DNA of 40,404 bases. It comes from Syntrophomonadaceae bacterium. GTDB taxonomy: Bacteria; Bacillota; Ch66; Ch109. Made by a program: the position numbers and the translations under genes. Below are positions 7,834 to 16,004 of this stretch, in pieces. Where the stretch lies: the NCBI GenBank assembly GCA_012519455.1, contig JAAYQE010000051.1, positions 1-40,404 of the forward strand. Direction: 5' to 3'. Each line of letters opens with the position of its first letter. Position 1 is the first letter of the stretch. Below the pieces are notes generated by a model, which saw nothing but the letters and a program-made list of their open reading frames with translations, had not been told where the DNA came from and ran no database searches.

Positions 7834-8355
7834 ATGGATTTAAAGGAGCAAATGAGAGAGGCAGGAGTTGATTTTTCGGCCTGTTACCAATGCGGCAAGT
7901 GTACCGCCAGTTGTCCGGTGGCTTTTGCTATGGATTACGGTCCCCGTCATATAGTCCGTTTTTTACAGCTTGGCTGGTGGGACGAGGCCTTAAAGTCTCG
8001 TAGCATCTGGCTTTGTGCAGCTTGTGATACCTGTTCTACGCGCTGTCCTCGGAGCGTTAATCCGGCGAAGATGATGGATTGCCTACGGGTACAAGCCGGA
8101 AACCGGAGAATCGTAGCCGAACCAAAGGTAAAGGTATTTAATGATACCTTTCTTCACATCATACGACGTTATGGGCGGATCCATGAAGGAGAACTAGCTA
8201 TTCGCTTTAATCTCATCACCGGTCAGCTTTTTAAGGATGCACGCTTAGGCGTAGCTATGCTTCGTCGGGGTAAAATTCACGGGATGCCCCGGCGGATTAG
8301 AGGTATAGGTACTTTGCGTCGAATCTTTGCCCAAACGGATGGTAGAAAGGAGTAG
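7834..8355 (+). CDS. Heterodisulfide reductase subunit C-like iron-sulfur protein
   Basis: HdrC-type electron carrier with two complete [4Fe-4S] motifs, CYQCGKCTASCP and CAACDTCSTRCP, in the first 75 residues. In HdrABC-type enzymes HdrC relays electrons between HdrA and HdrB. The ATG at 7834 is preferred to the track start 7825, since the G-rich ribosome binding site (7818-7824) touches the earlier ATG. The stop lies within the hdrB ribosome binding site. No HdrA is seen in the window, so the electron donor is unknown. Confidence 0.88.
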   Translation: MDLKEQMREAGVDFSACYQCGKCTASCPVAFAMDYGPRHIVRFLQLGWWDEALKSRSIWLCAACDTCSTRCPRSVNPAKMMDCLRVQAGNRRIVAEPKVKVFNDTFLHIIRRYGRIHEGELAIRFNLITGQLFKDARLGVAMLRRGKIHGMPRRIRGIGTLRRIFAQTDGRKE

Positions 8356-8362
8356 GAATCGG

Positions 8363-9226
8363 TTGAAACGAGCTTTTTTCCCCGGGTGTTCCTTGCAGGC
8401 TACGGGACGGGAATATGGAATATCCACCCGAGCTGTAGCGCGGCACCTGGATCTGGAATTAATTGAAATTCCTGATTGGAATTGTTGCGGGGCTAGTTCC
8501 GCACATAGTACGGACGAGCTTTTAGCGCTAGCGCTACCGGCCCGAAATTTGGCTTTAGCAGAAAAGATGGGCTTAGATATCGTGGCCCCCTGTGCCGGCT
8601 GTTTTAACCGATTACGCGCTGCGGAAGTGGCTTTACGTAAACCGGCTTGGCAAACCCGGGTGGAACAATTATTAGGGATGCCGGTAACAGGAAAGATTAC
8701 TACCTGTAATTTGTTGGATTTTTTAGTCAATCAAGTTGGTCCGGAGACGATTCGGCGTAAAGTTATACGCCCCTTAAGGGGATTGCGGGTAGTTTGTTAT
8801 TATGGCTGTTTACTGGTCCGTCCTCGGGCGCTAACCGGGTTTGATGATCCCGAAAATCCGCAGTCTATGGACCGTTTAATGCTCGATCTAGGAGCAACGG
8901 TGATTGACTGGCCGTTCAAGACCGAATGCTGTGGCGGGAATTTGGCTATTCCGTGTACCGATTTGACGCTAAAAATGTCTGGCCAGCTTTTACGTCGGGC
9001 GCAGGAAGCCGGAGCGGAAGCTATCGTTACGGCCTGCCCTTTGTGTATGCTTAATTTAGATGCCCGACAAGAAGAAATGGAAAAGTTCGGGATGAATTTA
9101 CCATTGCCGATCTTTTATTTTACTGAATTAATGGGATTAAGTATGGGATTGGCCCCTGAAAGTTTGGGGCTGCAGTGTCATTTTACGGACCCGCAAAAAC
9201 TTCTGCAGGCAAAATTGTTATTATAA
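8363..9226 (+). CDS. Heterodisulfide reductase subunit B-like protein (two CCG domains)
   Basis: HdrB-type subunit, which in methanogens carries non-cubane [4Fe-4S] clusters that reduce a disulfide. Two cysteine-rich CCG domains are visible: FFPGCSLQATG ... NCCGASSAHS ... APCAGCFNRL, and CYYGCLLVRP ... ECCGGNLAIP ... TACPLCMLNLD. The TTG at 8363 is chosen because AAAGGAGTAGG lies just upstream and the protein then starts, as usual for the family, with KRAFFPGC. Paired with hdrC as in many non-methanogenic anaerobes. Actual substrate unknown. Confidence 0.9.
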   Translation: MKRAFFPGCSLQATGREYGISTRAVARHLDLELIEIPDWNCCGASSAHSTDELLALALPARNLALAEKMGLDIVAPCAGCFNRLRAAEVALRKPAWQTRVEQLLGMPVTGKITTCNLLDFLVNQVGPETIRRKVIRPLRGLRVVCYYGCLLVRPRALTGFDDPENPQSMDRLMLDLGATVIDWPFKTECCGGNLAIPCTDLTLKMSGQLLRRAQEAGAEAIVTACPLCMLNLDARQEEMEKFGMNLPLPIFYFTELMGLSMGLAPESLGLQCHFTDPQKLLQAKLLL

Positions 9227-9267
9227 GGTTTAGGTTAAATAATTTCCAGTAGATAATTAAGCCCTAC

Positions 9268-9298
9268 GGTTACGCATTTTACCGGGCAGGGCATACTA
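9268..9298 (+). promoter_or_regulatory. Sigma-F-like promoter of gin
   Basis: GGTTA at 9268-9272, a 16-nt spacer, and GGGCATACTA at 9289-9298. This fits the B. subtilis sigma-F pattern GYWTA-N16-GGNNANAHTR with one mismatch in the -35 box and none in the -10 box. The downstream gene is a Gin/CsfB homologue, which in B. subtilis is a forespore gene under sigma-F. Confidence 0.65.
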
Positions 9299-9336
9299 TA
9301 GATAGTAAGAACGCGCTAATAAAGAGGCGATATCAG

Positions 9337-9579
9337 ATGAACCGTCAAAATAGTAATCTTCTTCCCCAGTGTTTAATTTGCAACCAGACTCCCGTTCAGG
9401 GAATTGGGGGCGGTATTTTATTGTGCAAGCAATTTTTGTGTGATGCTTGTCAGGACAAGATGGTCTCTTGTTCGATCGACGAACCTTTTTACCTACAGGC
9501 ATGTGAGCGTTTGAAAACACTGTGGCACTCCTCAACTGGGGTGGTGAAGTCAACGGGACAAAGAACCGGAAGTCGTTAA
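9337..9579 (+). CDS. gin: Sigma-G inhibitor Gin (CsfB) family protein
   Basis: Small zinc-binding anti-sigma factor; in B. subtilis CsfB blocks early sigma-G activity in the forespore. The two cysteine pairs CLICN and CDACQ are visible, with the family GIGGGILLCKQFLCDAC core between them. 80 residues. The Shine-Dalgarno is weak (AAAGAGGCG). It is a single-gene unit between a sigma-F-like promoter and a hairpin terminator. Position upstream of yaaO/tmk matches csfB. Confidence 0.88.
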   Translation: MNRQNSNLLPQCLICNQTPVQGIGGGILLCKQFLCDACQDKMVSCSIDEPFYLQACERLKTLWHSSTGVVKSTGQRTGSR

Positions 9580-9665
9580 AACTAGGGGTCGTTAGAACTT
9601 GGATATAAATACCGGGATAATGGCGTGTATTTTGAAATAAAATGAAATAGCTTCGGTTTTCTTGC

Positions 9666-9697
9666 AGAAAGGGCGGCTTGGCTAGCCCTTTCTTTGA
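9666..9697 (+). terminator. Intrinsic terminator after gin
   Basis: Nine-base perfect stem AGAAAGGGC/GCCCTTTCT with a ten-base loop, then TTGATTAT. The bases between the gin stop and this hairpin show no other feature. Confidence 0.65.
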
Positions 9698-9702
9698 TTA
9701 TA

Positions 9703-9711
9703 TGATACAAT
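9703..9711 (+). promoter_or_regulatory. Extended -10 promoter candidate for the yaaO-like gene
   Basis: TGATACAAT, an extended -10 (TGN-TACAAT), directly after the gin terminator. No good -35 box. It overlaps the track's ATG at 9710, which argues for translation starting at GTG 9740. Confidence 0.4.
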
Positions 9712-9739
9712 GGCACCAAAAACTAGAAGAGGTGCTGCA

Positions 9740-11233
9740 GTGAAGCCCTCACCAGGAAAAGTGCCCCTTATTCAAGCCCTAATTGACTATCGAGATAAAG
9801 GTTACCGTCCTTTTCATATGCCGGGGCATAAGCAAGGGGCTGGTCAATCTCGGTGGTTTAAAGCATTGCTAGGGAAAGAGATTTTTACTTTAGATCTAAC
9901 TGAATTACCCGGTCTGGACGATTTGCATCAACCCCAAGACGTGATCCAGAAGGCCCAGCGGGCCGCGGCCCAGTGCTTTGGGGCAGAAGAAAGTTACTTT
10001 TTAATTAATGGTTCTACGGTAGGGGTACAGGCTATGCTTCTAGCTACGGCCGGGCCGGAAGAAGAAGTGTGGATTACCCGGCAGGCGCACCGTTCAACTC
10101 TGGCGGGTTTAATTTTATCCGGTTCCCGTCCGCGGTACTTGCCGGTGCCGATAGATCCGGTTTATCAAATTCCTCTGGCTCTAAGCGTTACTGAGATACA
10201 AAAGAGACTAGAGGCCGCTCTAAAGACCCCGAATGAGGGGTCTTTGGTCCGAGGATTGCTAGTAGTTCATCCTAATTATTACGGTATAACTAGTGACCTT
10301 TCTGCTATAAGGCAGATAACGCGAGAGCAAAATCAAGTATTATTAGTAGACGAAGCCCATGGTCCTCATTTTTACTTTCACGAAGCTTTACCGATTTCGG
10401 CGTTGGAAGCCGGGGCCGATGTAACGGTACAAAGCTGGCATAAAGTACTTACTTCTTTAACGCAAACCGCTCTTTTACACCGGCAAGGGGTTCGTGTCTC
10501 GAAAGAACGTTTAAGGCGTTGTCTAATGCTCCTTCAATCTTCTAGCCCTTCGTATATTCTTATGTCTTCGTTAGATGCTGCGCGGTGGCAGATGCAGGAA
10601 GAAGGCCGAACTAGATTGGAACAGACTCTGGAATTAGCGGAAAAAGCCCGGGAATTAATTAATCAGATTCACGGATTAAGCTGCCTGGGCCAAGAGGTTC
10701 GGCAGTTTTGTTCTGTAGGGGATTGGGATCCAACCCGCCTAGTGATCAAGGTGAGTGGACTGGGGTTAACCGGTTATCAGGCTGCGGATATTTTACGACA
10801 AGACTACGGTCTACAGGTTGAGATGGCGGATAATTGTAATCTTTTAGCGTTAATTACCCTTGGAGATGACCAGGCGGCTATAAACGATCTGGTAGAAGGG
10901 CTGAAAGACTTAGCCGCTCGGTGGTATAATGGAAAGGATAAGGCTAAAAATGCTCCCTGGTCGATGAAGGCTTACCCCGAACCAGAGGTAGCTTTAACCC
11001 CGCGGGAAGCTTTTTTCTGGTCGCGAACTAGGAATTGTTTCTTGAAGGAAGCGGAGGGAGAGATAAGCGCAGAGTTAATCTGTCCTTATCCGCCCGGGAT
11101 CCCGCTTTTATCTCCCGGAGAAACGATTACCCGAGCGGTAATCGAGATAATAGAAGAACTCCAGGCGGCCGGTGCGACCTGGCAGGGCCCGGCGGATCCT
11201 ACTTTAAAGAAGCTAGAAGTTTTAGTCTTATAG
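9740..11233 (+). CDS. Orn/Lys/Arg decarboxylase-like PLP enzyme (YaaO/SpeA family)
   Basis: Fold-type I PLP enzyme. The N-terminal RPFHMPGHKQG motif, DLTELPGLDDLHQP, and SWHKVLTSLTQTALLH with the PLP lysine at about residue 235 define the family. The C-terminal domain includes CPYPPGIPLLSPGE. 497 residues from the GTG at 9740, chosen over ATG 9710 because AGAGGTG lies before it and the ATG overlaps a -10 box. Family members decarboxylate arginine or lysine for polyamine synthesis; which substrate applies here cannot be told. Located before tmk as in B. subtilis. Confidence 0.9.
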   Translation: MKPSPGKVPLIQALIDYRDKGYRPFHMPGHKQGAGQSRWFKALLGKEIFTLDLTELPGLDDLHQPQDVIQKAQRAAAQCFGAEESYFLINGSTVGVQAMLLATAGPEEEVWITRQAHRSTLAGLILSGSRPRYLPVPIDPVYQIPLALSVTEIQKRLEAALKTPNEGSLVRGLLVVHPNYYGITSDLSAIRQITREQNQVLLVDEAHGPHFYFHEALPISALEAGADVTVQSWHKVLTSLTQTALLHRQGVRVSKERLRRCLMLLQSSSPSYILMSSLDAARWQMQEEGRTRLEQTLELAEKARELINQIHGLSCLGQEVRQFCSVGDWDPTRLVIKVSGLGLTGYQAADILRQDYGLQVEMADNCNLLALITLGDDQAAINDLVEGLKDLAARWYNGKDKAKNAPWSMKAYPEPEVALTPREAFFWSRTRNCFLKEAEGEISAELICPYPPGIPLLSPGETITRAVIEIIEELQAAGATWQGPADPTLKKLEVLVL

Positions 11234-11304
11234 TCTTGTTTTTTATTTTTTAGCACCCGATCCGGTAATACTATAGCGATAGGGTGTGAAGGGGCGGGTA
11301 GTGT

Positions 11305-12000
11305 TTGATTGCGCAGATAAAGGAAAACCCGGTAATCGGTCATCGGGGGTTTTTTCTTAGCGTGGAAGGCATCGACGGAGCGGGCAAAACCACGGTAGTT
11401 AAAAAAATTGGAACAGAACTGACTAAACAGGGTTATGCGGTACAGATAGTTAGAGAACCAGGTGGTACCTTAATTTCGGAGCAGATTCGTAGTATATTAT
11501 TAGATCCGGATAATCGAAATCTAGTGGCCCCGGCTGAAGCGCTTTTATATGTAGCGGCACGAGCTCAACTAGTGGAAGAGGTTATTAGGTCGAGTTTAAG
11601 TACGAATAAGTTGGTAATTTGTGACCGTTATATTGATTCAACGTTGGCTTATCAGGGTGGAGGCAGGGGCCTCGATCTAGCGTGGTTACAGACCTTGAAT
11701 CAATTAGCTACCGGAGGCTTGGAACCAGATCTTACCTTGTTGTTAGATCTTGAACCGCTGGAAGGCTATCAAAGAAGAAACGCACGGTTTAAACCAAATG
11801 AGTTACCGAAAGATCGATTGGAGGAGGAGTCAGAGGCTTTTTACCAACGGGTACGAGAGGCTTATTTGGCTTTAGCTCGTAAAGAACCAAAGCGAATAAA
11901 GGTACTTAATGCTAGTAAATCTCAGCCCGAAGTGGAGGAGAAAGCTTGGAGTCTGGTGAGGGAGGCGCTCGCCTGGCATGAAGGTAAAAGAACTATCTAG
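11305..12000 (+). CDS. tmk: Thymidylate kinase
   Basis: Phosphorylates dTMP to dTDP. P-loop GIDGAGKT at residues 22-29, the DR(Y/H) motif in VICDRYIDSTLAYQG near 107-121, and a LID region with RRNARFKPNELPKDRLEEE. 231 residues. The TTG start has a poor Shine-Dalgarno (AAGGGGCGG). The 3' end overlaps the next gene (yaaR) by 23 nt. The yaaQ gene that lies here in B. subtilis is absent. Confidence 0.95.
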   Translation: MIAQIKENPVIGHRGFFLSVEGIDGAGKTTVVKKIGTELTKQGYAVQIVREPGGTLISEQIRSILLDPDNRNLVAPAEALLYVAARAQLVEEVIRSSLSTNKLVICDRYIDSTLAYQGGGRGLDLAWLQTLNQLATGGLEPDLTLLLDLEPLEGYQRRNARFKPNELPKDRLEEESEAFYQRVREAYLALARKEPKRIKVLNASKSQPEVEEKAWSLVREALAWHEGKRTI

Positions 12001-12433
12001 GGATAAATTAAGTTCAACGGATAGAACCAGAAGTAAAAAACGGATTTTGGAAACCGAAGGATCCGGTCGTACTTTTGTGGAAGAGATTAAACGGGTAGAG
12101 GCGGTGCAGTGGCAGGAAAAACTGGACCAGCTGATGCAAAGCATTGATGAACAGGCCGAACGTTTACAAAAAAATCAGACCGTACGGGAACTGCAGATCT
12201 ATAAAAACCTAGTTCGAGAGTTTTTACAGGAAACTACGGGAAGTAATTATCGCAAGGTACAGGAAAGTCGCTGGGATCGGCGAGGAAATCTGCGGGTCTT
12301 GACGGTAATTGCGGAAATTGATCAACAACTAGGGGAATTAACCCATCTAGTTATGCAGGAACAAAAGGATCCGTTGAAGATTTTACAAAAGTTAGGGGAA
12401 ATAAGAGGTATCCTGGTGGATTTATATGGTTAA
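11978..12433 (+). CDS. YaaR family protein (DUF327)
   Basis: Conserved Firmicute protein of unknown function found between tmk and holB. 151 residues, mostly helical and highly charged. The motif IYKNLVREFLQETTGSNY and the C-terminal LKILQKLGEIRGILVDLYG are typical. ATG overlaps the end of tmk, indicating translational coupling. No catalytic motif is visible. Confidence 0.88.
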   Translation: MKVKELSRDKLSSTDRTRSKKRILETEGSGRTFVEEIKRVEAVQWQEKLDQLMQSIDEQAERLQKNQTVRELQIYKNLVREFLQETTGSNYRKVQESRWDRRGNLRVLTVIAEIDQQLGELTHLVMQEQKDPLKILQKLGEIRGILVDLYG

Positions 12434-12482
12434 GACCCGGATTTAGAAATCCAAGTTCGTTAGGTAATGAGGAGGGGAGCGC

Positions 12483-13502
12483 ATGTCCTGGTCGGAAATC
12501 ATTGGCCAACCGGTAGCGGTTCGCCAATTACAGAATGCCGTAAAAAGGGATCGGATCGGACATGCCTACTTGTTTTATGGTCCGGCCGGGGTAGGTAAGC
12601 GTACTACGGCCCGAATTTTTGCCCAGACATTGAATTGTCTGGAGAGCGGGACGGGTGACGTCTGTGGACAATGCCGTTCCTGTCTCCAAAGTAAGGCCGG
12701 TAATCACCCGGATATACTGGAAATCACTCCTATGGGTACTTCTATCCGTATTCAACAAATACGGGACCTATCACGGGAAGCTTTGTTTCGGCCTTTAGCG
12801 GGCCGGCATAAGATTTTTTTGATTCTAGGTGCCGAAAATATGACTTTAGAGGCCGCTAATAATTTATTAAAAATACTAGAGGAACCTCCGGCGTATGTAG
12901 TCTTTATCTTAACTACAACAGCCAATTTAAGGCTATTACCGACGATCCTTTCCCGCTGTCAGCAGATCCGGTTTGCGCCGTTGACGGTTCAAGCTATAGA
13001 AAACTATTTAGTCCAGCAAGAGGCCGTAGACCCGGTCTTAGCCCGGCAAATGGCTCATCTGGCCGGAGGTAGTTTAAGCGAGGCCATGGAACTACGGCAA
13101 GAGATACAAACGGAAAAATCGCTGCGGGAGGCAGCCTTAGAAATGCTAACCCAAATGGGGGAAGAGGATAGTTTAGCGGCCTTATTACGGTTTAAACCCT
13201 GGGAAGAGCGTTCCCAAGTAAAGCTATTATTACAGGTGTTAGGTTTATGGTTTAGAGATTTAATGATCTGGCAAAAGACGGCGGAAGAACGTCTACTGGT
13301 AAACCAGGATCGATTAGATTTAATTCGACGGCATGCTCATTTATGGAAGCAGGCGGATCAAGTTTTATCCTTAATTCAGGATGCCCGCCAGAAGCTGGAA
13401 AAAAACGCTAATATACCATTGCTCCTGGAAGTATTCCTATTGGAGCTTTTTGAATATAGAGGGGGATTAGTCAGTGCCAGTCGTAGTAGGGGTCCGCTTT
13501 AA
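12483..13502 (+). CDS. holB: DNA polymerase III subunit delta'
   Basis: Clamp-loader subunit paralogous to DnaX. Opens SWSEIIGQPVAVRQLQNAV. P-loop-like GPAGVGKR at 33-40, zinc-binding cysteines at about 52, 61, 64 and 67, and the SRC arginine-finger motif in TILSRCQQIRFAPL. 339 residues. ATG behind GAGGAGGGGAGC. The end overlaps the ricT start by 29 nt. Confidence 0.94.
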   Translation: MSWSEIIGQPVAVRQLQNAVKRDRIGHAYLFYGPAGVGKRTTARIFAQTLNCLESGTGDVCGQCRSCLQSKAGNHPDILEITPMGTSIRIQQIRDLSREALFRPLAGRHKIFLILGAENMTLEAANNLLKILEEPPAYVVFILTTTANLRLLPTILSRCQQIRFAPLTVQAIENYLVQQEAVDPVLARQMAHLAGGSLSEAMELRQEIQTEKSLREAALEMLTQMGEEDSLAALLRFKPWEERSQVKLLLQVLGLWFRDLMIWQKTAEERLLVNQDRLDLIRRHAHLWKQADQVLSLIQDARQKLEKNANIPLLLEVFLLELFEYRGGLVSASRSRGPL

Positions 13503-14853
13503 ACGGGCGGGCAAGATATACTTTTTTGATCCAGGTGATTTTACGTTAGCGCCGAAGGATAAAGTGGTAGTGGAAACCGCTCGGGGAATAGAATACGGAG
13601 AAGTGGTTATAGGACCTCGGGAGGTTTCAGAAGATGAGCTAGTTCTACCGTTAAAAACGGTTTTGCGTTTAGGTACCGAAGAAGATGCTAGACAGGTAGA
13701 AGAAAACCTACAGAAACAAAATGAGGCTTTTAAGATCTGTTTAGAAAAGATCCACGAGCATGAACTGCCAATGAAACTAATCGACGTGGAATATACTTTT
13801 GATAATAGTCGGATTATCTTTTATTTTACCGCAGAAGGACGCGTAGATTTTCGGGAACTGGTTAAGAGTCTGGCCTCTGTATTTCGGACACGGATCGAAC
13901 TGCGGCAGATCGGGGTACGTGATGAAGCGAAGATGCTGGGGGGAATCGCTAGTTGTGGCCGGGTTCTCTGTTGTCATGCCTTTCTTGGTGATTTTGAGCC
14001 GGTTTCGATTCGAATGGCCAAGGACCAGAATTTATCCCTTAACCCCACTAAGATTTCGGGAATTTGTGGTCGGTTAATGTGTTGTTTAAAATATGAGACC
14101 GAGGTTTATGCCAACCAAAAAGAGGTTCAGGTAATTCCTCCCGGTTTGAAAGAAGGCTGGGACAGTAATAATGGTATCATCCCGGTTTTAGAGGAAAATA
14201 TCGAAACCGGGATGGAGTCAGCCGAAGAAACCCCAGTAGAAACAGTAACGCAACCTGAATTGCCGGTCCGGCTAGAAGAGGCTAAGGAATCGCCGGAGGA
14301 AGAGACGAATAAAACCGGTTCCACCGTAACGGTTGAAAACCATCTACCCCAGGAAGGTACGGGGAACCCAAATAGTAAACCTAAAGACCATCCCCACCCC
14401 CGCTTTCGTACGGGCAAATTGGGTCATCAAGGCCGATCTCGGGGTAACGGCCCGTCCGTGCCTAACCTATCTAAGGACCATGCACGCACCCCTTCTCGCT
14501 CTGCAGATAGTTTAGAACAACGGGGTAAGTCGGAAACCCGTGTGAATGCCCCATCAACCAATGGGACGAATAAACGGGTAGACACGCGGAATAATTATTC
14601 ACCTCGCGATAACCGTCGGCCCCGGAAAAATGGCTCTTCTCGGGGCAATGATTTGGAGCGGGTTCGTGATCCTATTAAAGTACAAAATAATGAAAAACTA
14701 AAAAATAATGGCCGTAAAAATAAAGTTAATCCTCAACCGTATCCGAGAAAGTCATCGGTAATGCCCCGACCGGTGGAACCGCAAAAAACTAAAACCGGTA
14801 ATTCAGAGAAAGGGCCGACGGAAAGCCATATGCCTCAATCAACAGGGGGTTAA
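13474..14853 (+). CDS. ricT: RicT/YaaT PSP1-domain protein with long disordered C-terminal tail
   Basis: Stage 0 sporulation/RNA-processing factor family. In B. subtilis RicT acts with RicA and RicF in a complex that stimulates RNase Y and affects Spo0A phosphorylation. The PSP1 core is at residues 1-215 with the cysteine cluster GGIASCGRVLCCHAF and GICGRLMCCLKYE, which holds an Fe-S cluster in the B. subtilis complex. After about residue 225 comes an acidic linker, then about 180 residues very rich in Asn, Arg, Lys, Pro, Ser and Gly, with no visible fold. The core families are near 275-300 residues, so 459 is long. The GTG start lies inside holB. Confidence 0.9.
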   Translation: MPVVVGVRFKRAGKIYFFDPGDFTLAPKDKVVVETARGIEYGEVVIGPREVSEDELVLPLKTVLRLGTEEDARQVEENLQKQNEAFKICLEKIHEHELPMKLIDVEYTFDNSRIIFYFTAEGRVDFRELVKSLASVFRTRIELRQIGVRDEAKMLGGIASCGRVLCCHAFLGDFEPVSIRMAKDQNLSLNPTKISGICGRLMCCLKYETEVYANQKEVQVIPPGLKEGWDSNNGIIPVLEENIETGMESAEETPVETVTQPELPVRLEEAKESPEEETNKTGSTVTVENHLPQEGTGNPNSKPKDHPHPRFRTGKLGHQGRSRGNGPSVPNLSKDHARTPSRSADSLEQRGKSETRVNAPSTNGTNKRVDTRNNYSPRDNRRPRKNGSSRGNDLERVRDPIKVQNNEKLKNNGRKNKVNPQPYPRKSSVMPRPVEPQKTKTGNSEKGPTESHMPQSTGG

Positions 14854-14856
14854 GTT

Positions 14857-15192
14857 ATGCAGATATCTTCGATTATAATGGAGATGGAGGAGAAGATAGC
14901 GGATTTAGGTAAAGAGTTAAAGGCGATTAAAGAGGGGGTAAGGGCGCTTGAGAAGGAGAATCAGTTACTCCGTCAAAAGCTTTATATGCCTTCTTCTCCA
15001 GTAACACCAAACGAATCGCATAAATCACCTAAGGAGAGAAAATCCGGAGCCGGCTATCGTAATTTAGGCTTTCTTTATGAGGAAGGGTATCATATTTGTC
15101 CGCATAATTTTGGACGCGTACGCACCGAGGACTGTCTTTTTTGCCTAAGTTTCTTAAAACAGGCGGAAGGATCGGAAGGGAAACCTGAGTAA
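14857..15192 (+). CDS. yabA: Replication initiation control protein YabA
   Basis: In B. subtilis YabA binds DnaA and the DnaN clamp and restrains initiation. An N-terminal coiled coil (residues 5-45, [19 protein letters not shown] onward) tetramerises the family protein. The C-terminal zinc motif HICPHNF...CLFCLSFL is intact. 111 residues. It starts 4 nt after ricT and its stop overlaps the next start. Confidence 0.92.
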   Translation: MQISSIIMEMEEKIADLGKELKAIKEGVRALEKENQLLRQKLYMPSSPVTPNESHKSPKERKSGAGYRNLGFLYEEGYHICPHNFGRVRTEDCLFCLSFLKQAEGSEGKPE

Positions 15193-16004
15193 TGGAAGGG
15201 TTATGCTTACCTGATGAATTTGTGGTAGATTTAAAACAAGGACTAAAATTAATCCAAAGCCGTCAGGGTTATGGTTTAACCATGGATACCGTACTGTTGG
15301 CCCATTTTGTCTCTCTGCAACCGGGAGATCGGGTCGCGGAGTTAGGTACCGGTAACGGGGCTATCCCCCTTTTATTGACTACGCGGGTGGAGGAGTTAAC
15401 TGTTTGGGGCTTAGAATTGCAACCGAGCCTTGCGGACCGGGCGCAGCGTAGTGTATTTCTGAATAGATTGGAAGAGCGAATTAAGATTCAAAGCGGGGAT
15501 TTGCGGCAGATTCAAGAAATTAAGGCCCCTAACACTTTTGAGGTGGTAATTAGTAATCCCCCTTACTGGCCGGTCGGGAGAGGGAGATCTAATCTTCGCT
15601 GTGAGGTAGCTTGGGCTAAGGAAGAACTAGGTTGCAAGTTGTCGGAGGTAATCATAGCTGGCCATTGGTTATTACGTCCTGGTGGGAGAATGGCGTTAGT
15701 TCATCTGTGGGAACGTCGGCAGGAAGTCATAGAAACTTTACTGCGGCATGGAATGAAGCCTCGGGTTTATCAAGAAATTCAATTTAACCCAAAATCCTTA
15801 CCGACGCGAATTTTGGTGGAGGCGGTTAAATCCGACCAACCCGAGAGCGCAGAAGTTATTCCGATTGAAGTGAAAGGTAAGGAAGGAGACGCATTGACCG
15901 CCTGGGCCCAGGCGGTGATGACAAAGATTAAGCGGGAGCCCTTGATCCTCTATACGGCTAACCGCGAGTTTACCCCGGAGGTCAAGGTGATGTACGATGA
16001 CTAA
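15192..16004 (+). CDS. tRNA1(Val) (adenine(37)-N6)-methyltransferase-like protein (YabB/TrmN6 family)
   Basis: SAM-dependent methyltransferase. The SAM motif VAELGTGNGAIPLLL is at about residues 49-63, and the N6-adenine catalytic NPPYW motif at about 122-126. FRxGYG-like N-terminus is present as SRQGYGLTMDTVLLAHF. 270 residues. The ATG overlaps the yabA stop; the end overlaps rsmI by 8 nt. Substrate is assigned by family and synteny only. Confidence 0.88.
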   Translation: MEGLCLPDEFVVDLKQGLKLIQSRQGYGLTMDTVLLAHFVSLQPGDRVAELGTGNGAIPLLLTTRVEELTVWGLELQPSLADRAQRSVFLNRLEERIKIQSGDLRQIQEIKAPNTFEVVISNPPYWPVGRGRSNLRCEVAWAKEELGCKLSEVIIAGHWLLRPGGRMALVHLWERRQEVIETLLRHGMKPRVYQEIQFNPKSLPTRILVEAVKSDQPESAEVIPIEVKGKEGDALTAWAQAVMTKIKREPLILYTANREFTPEVKVMYDD

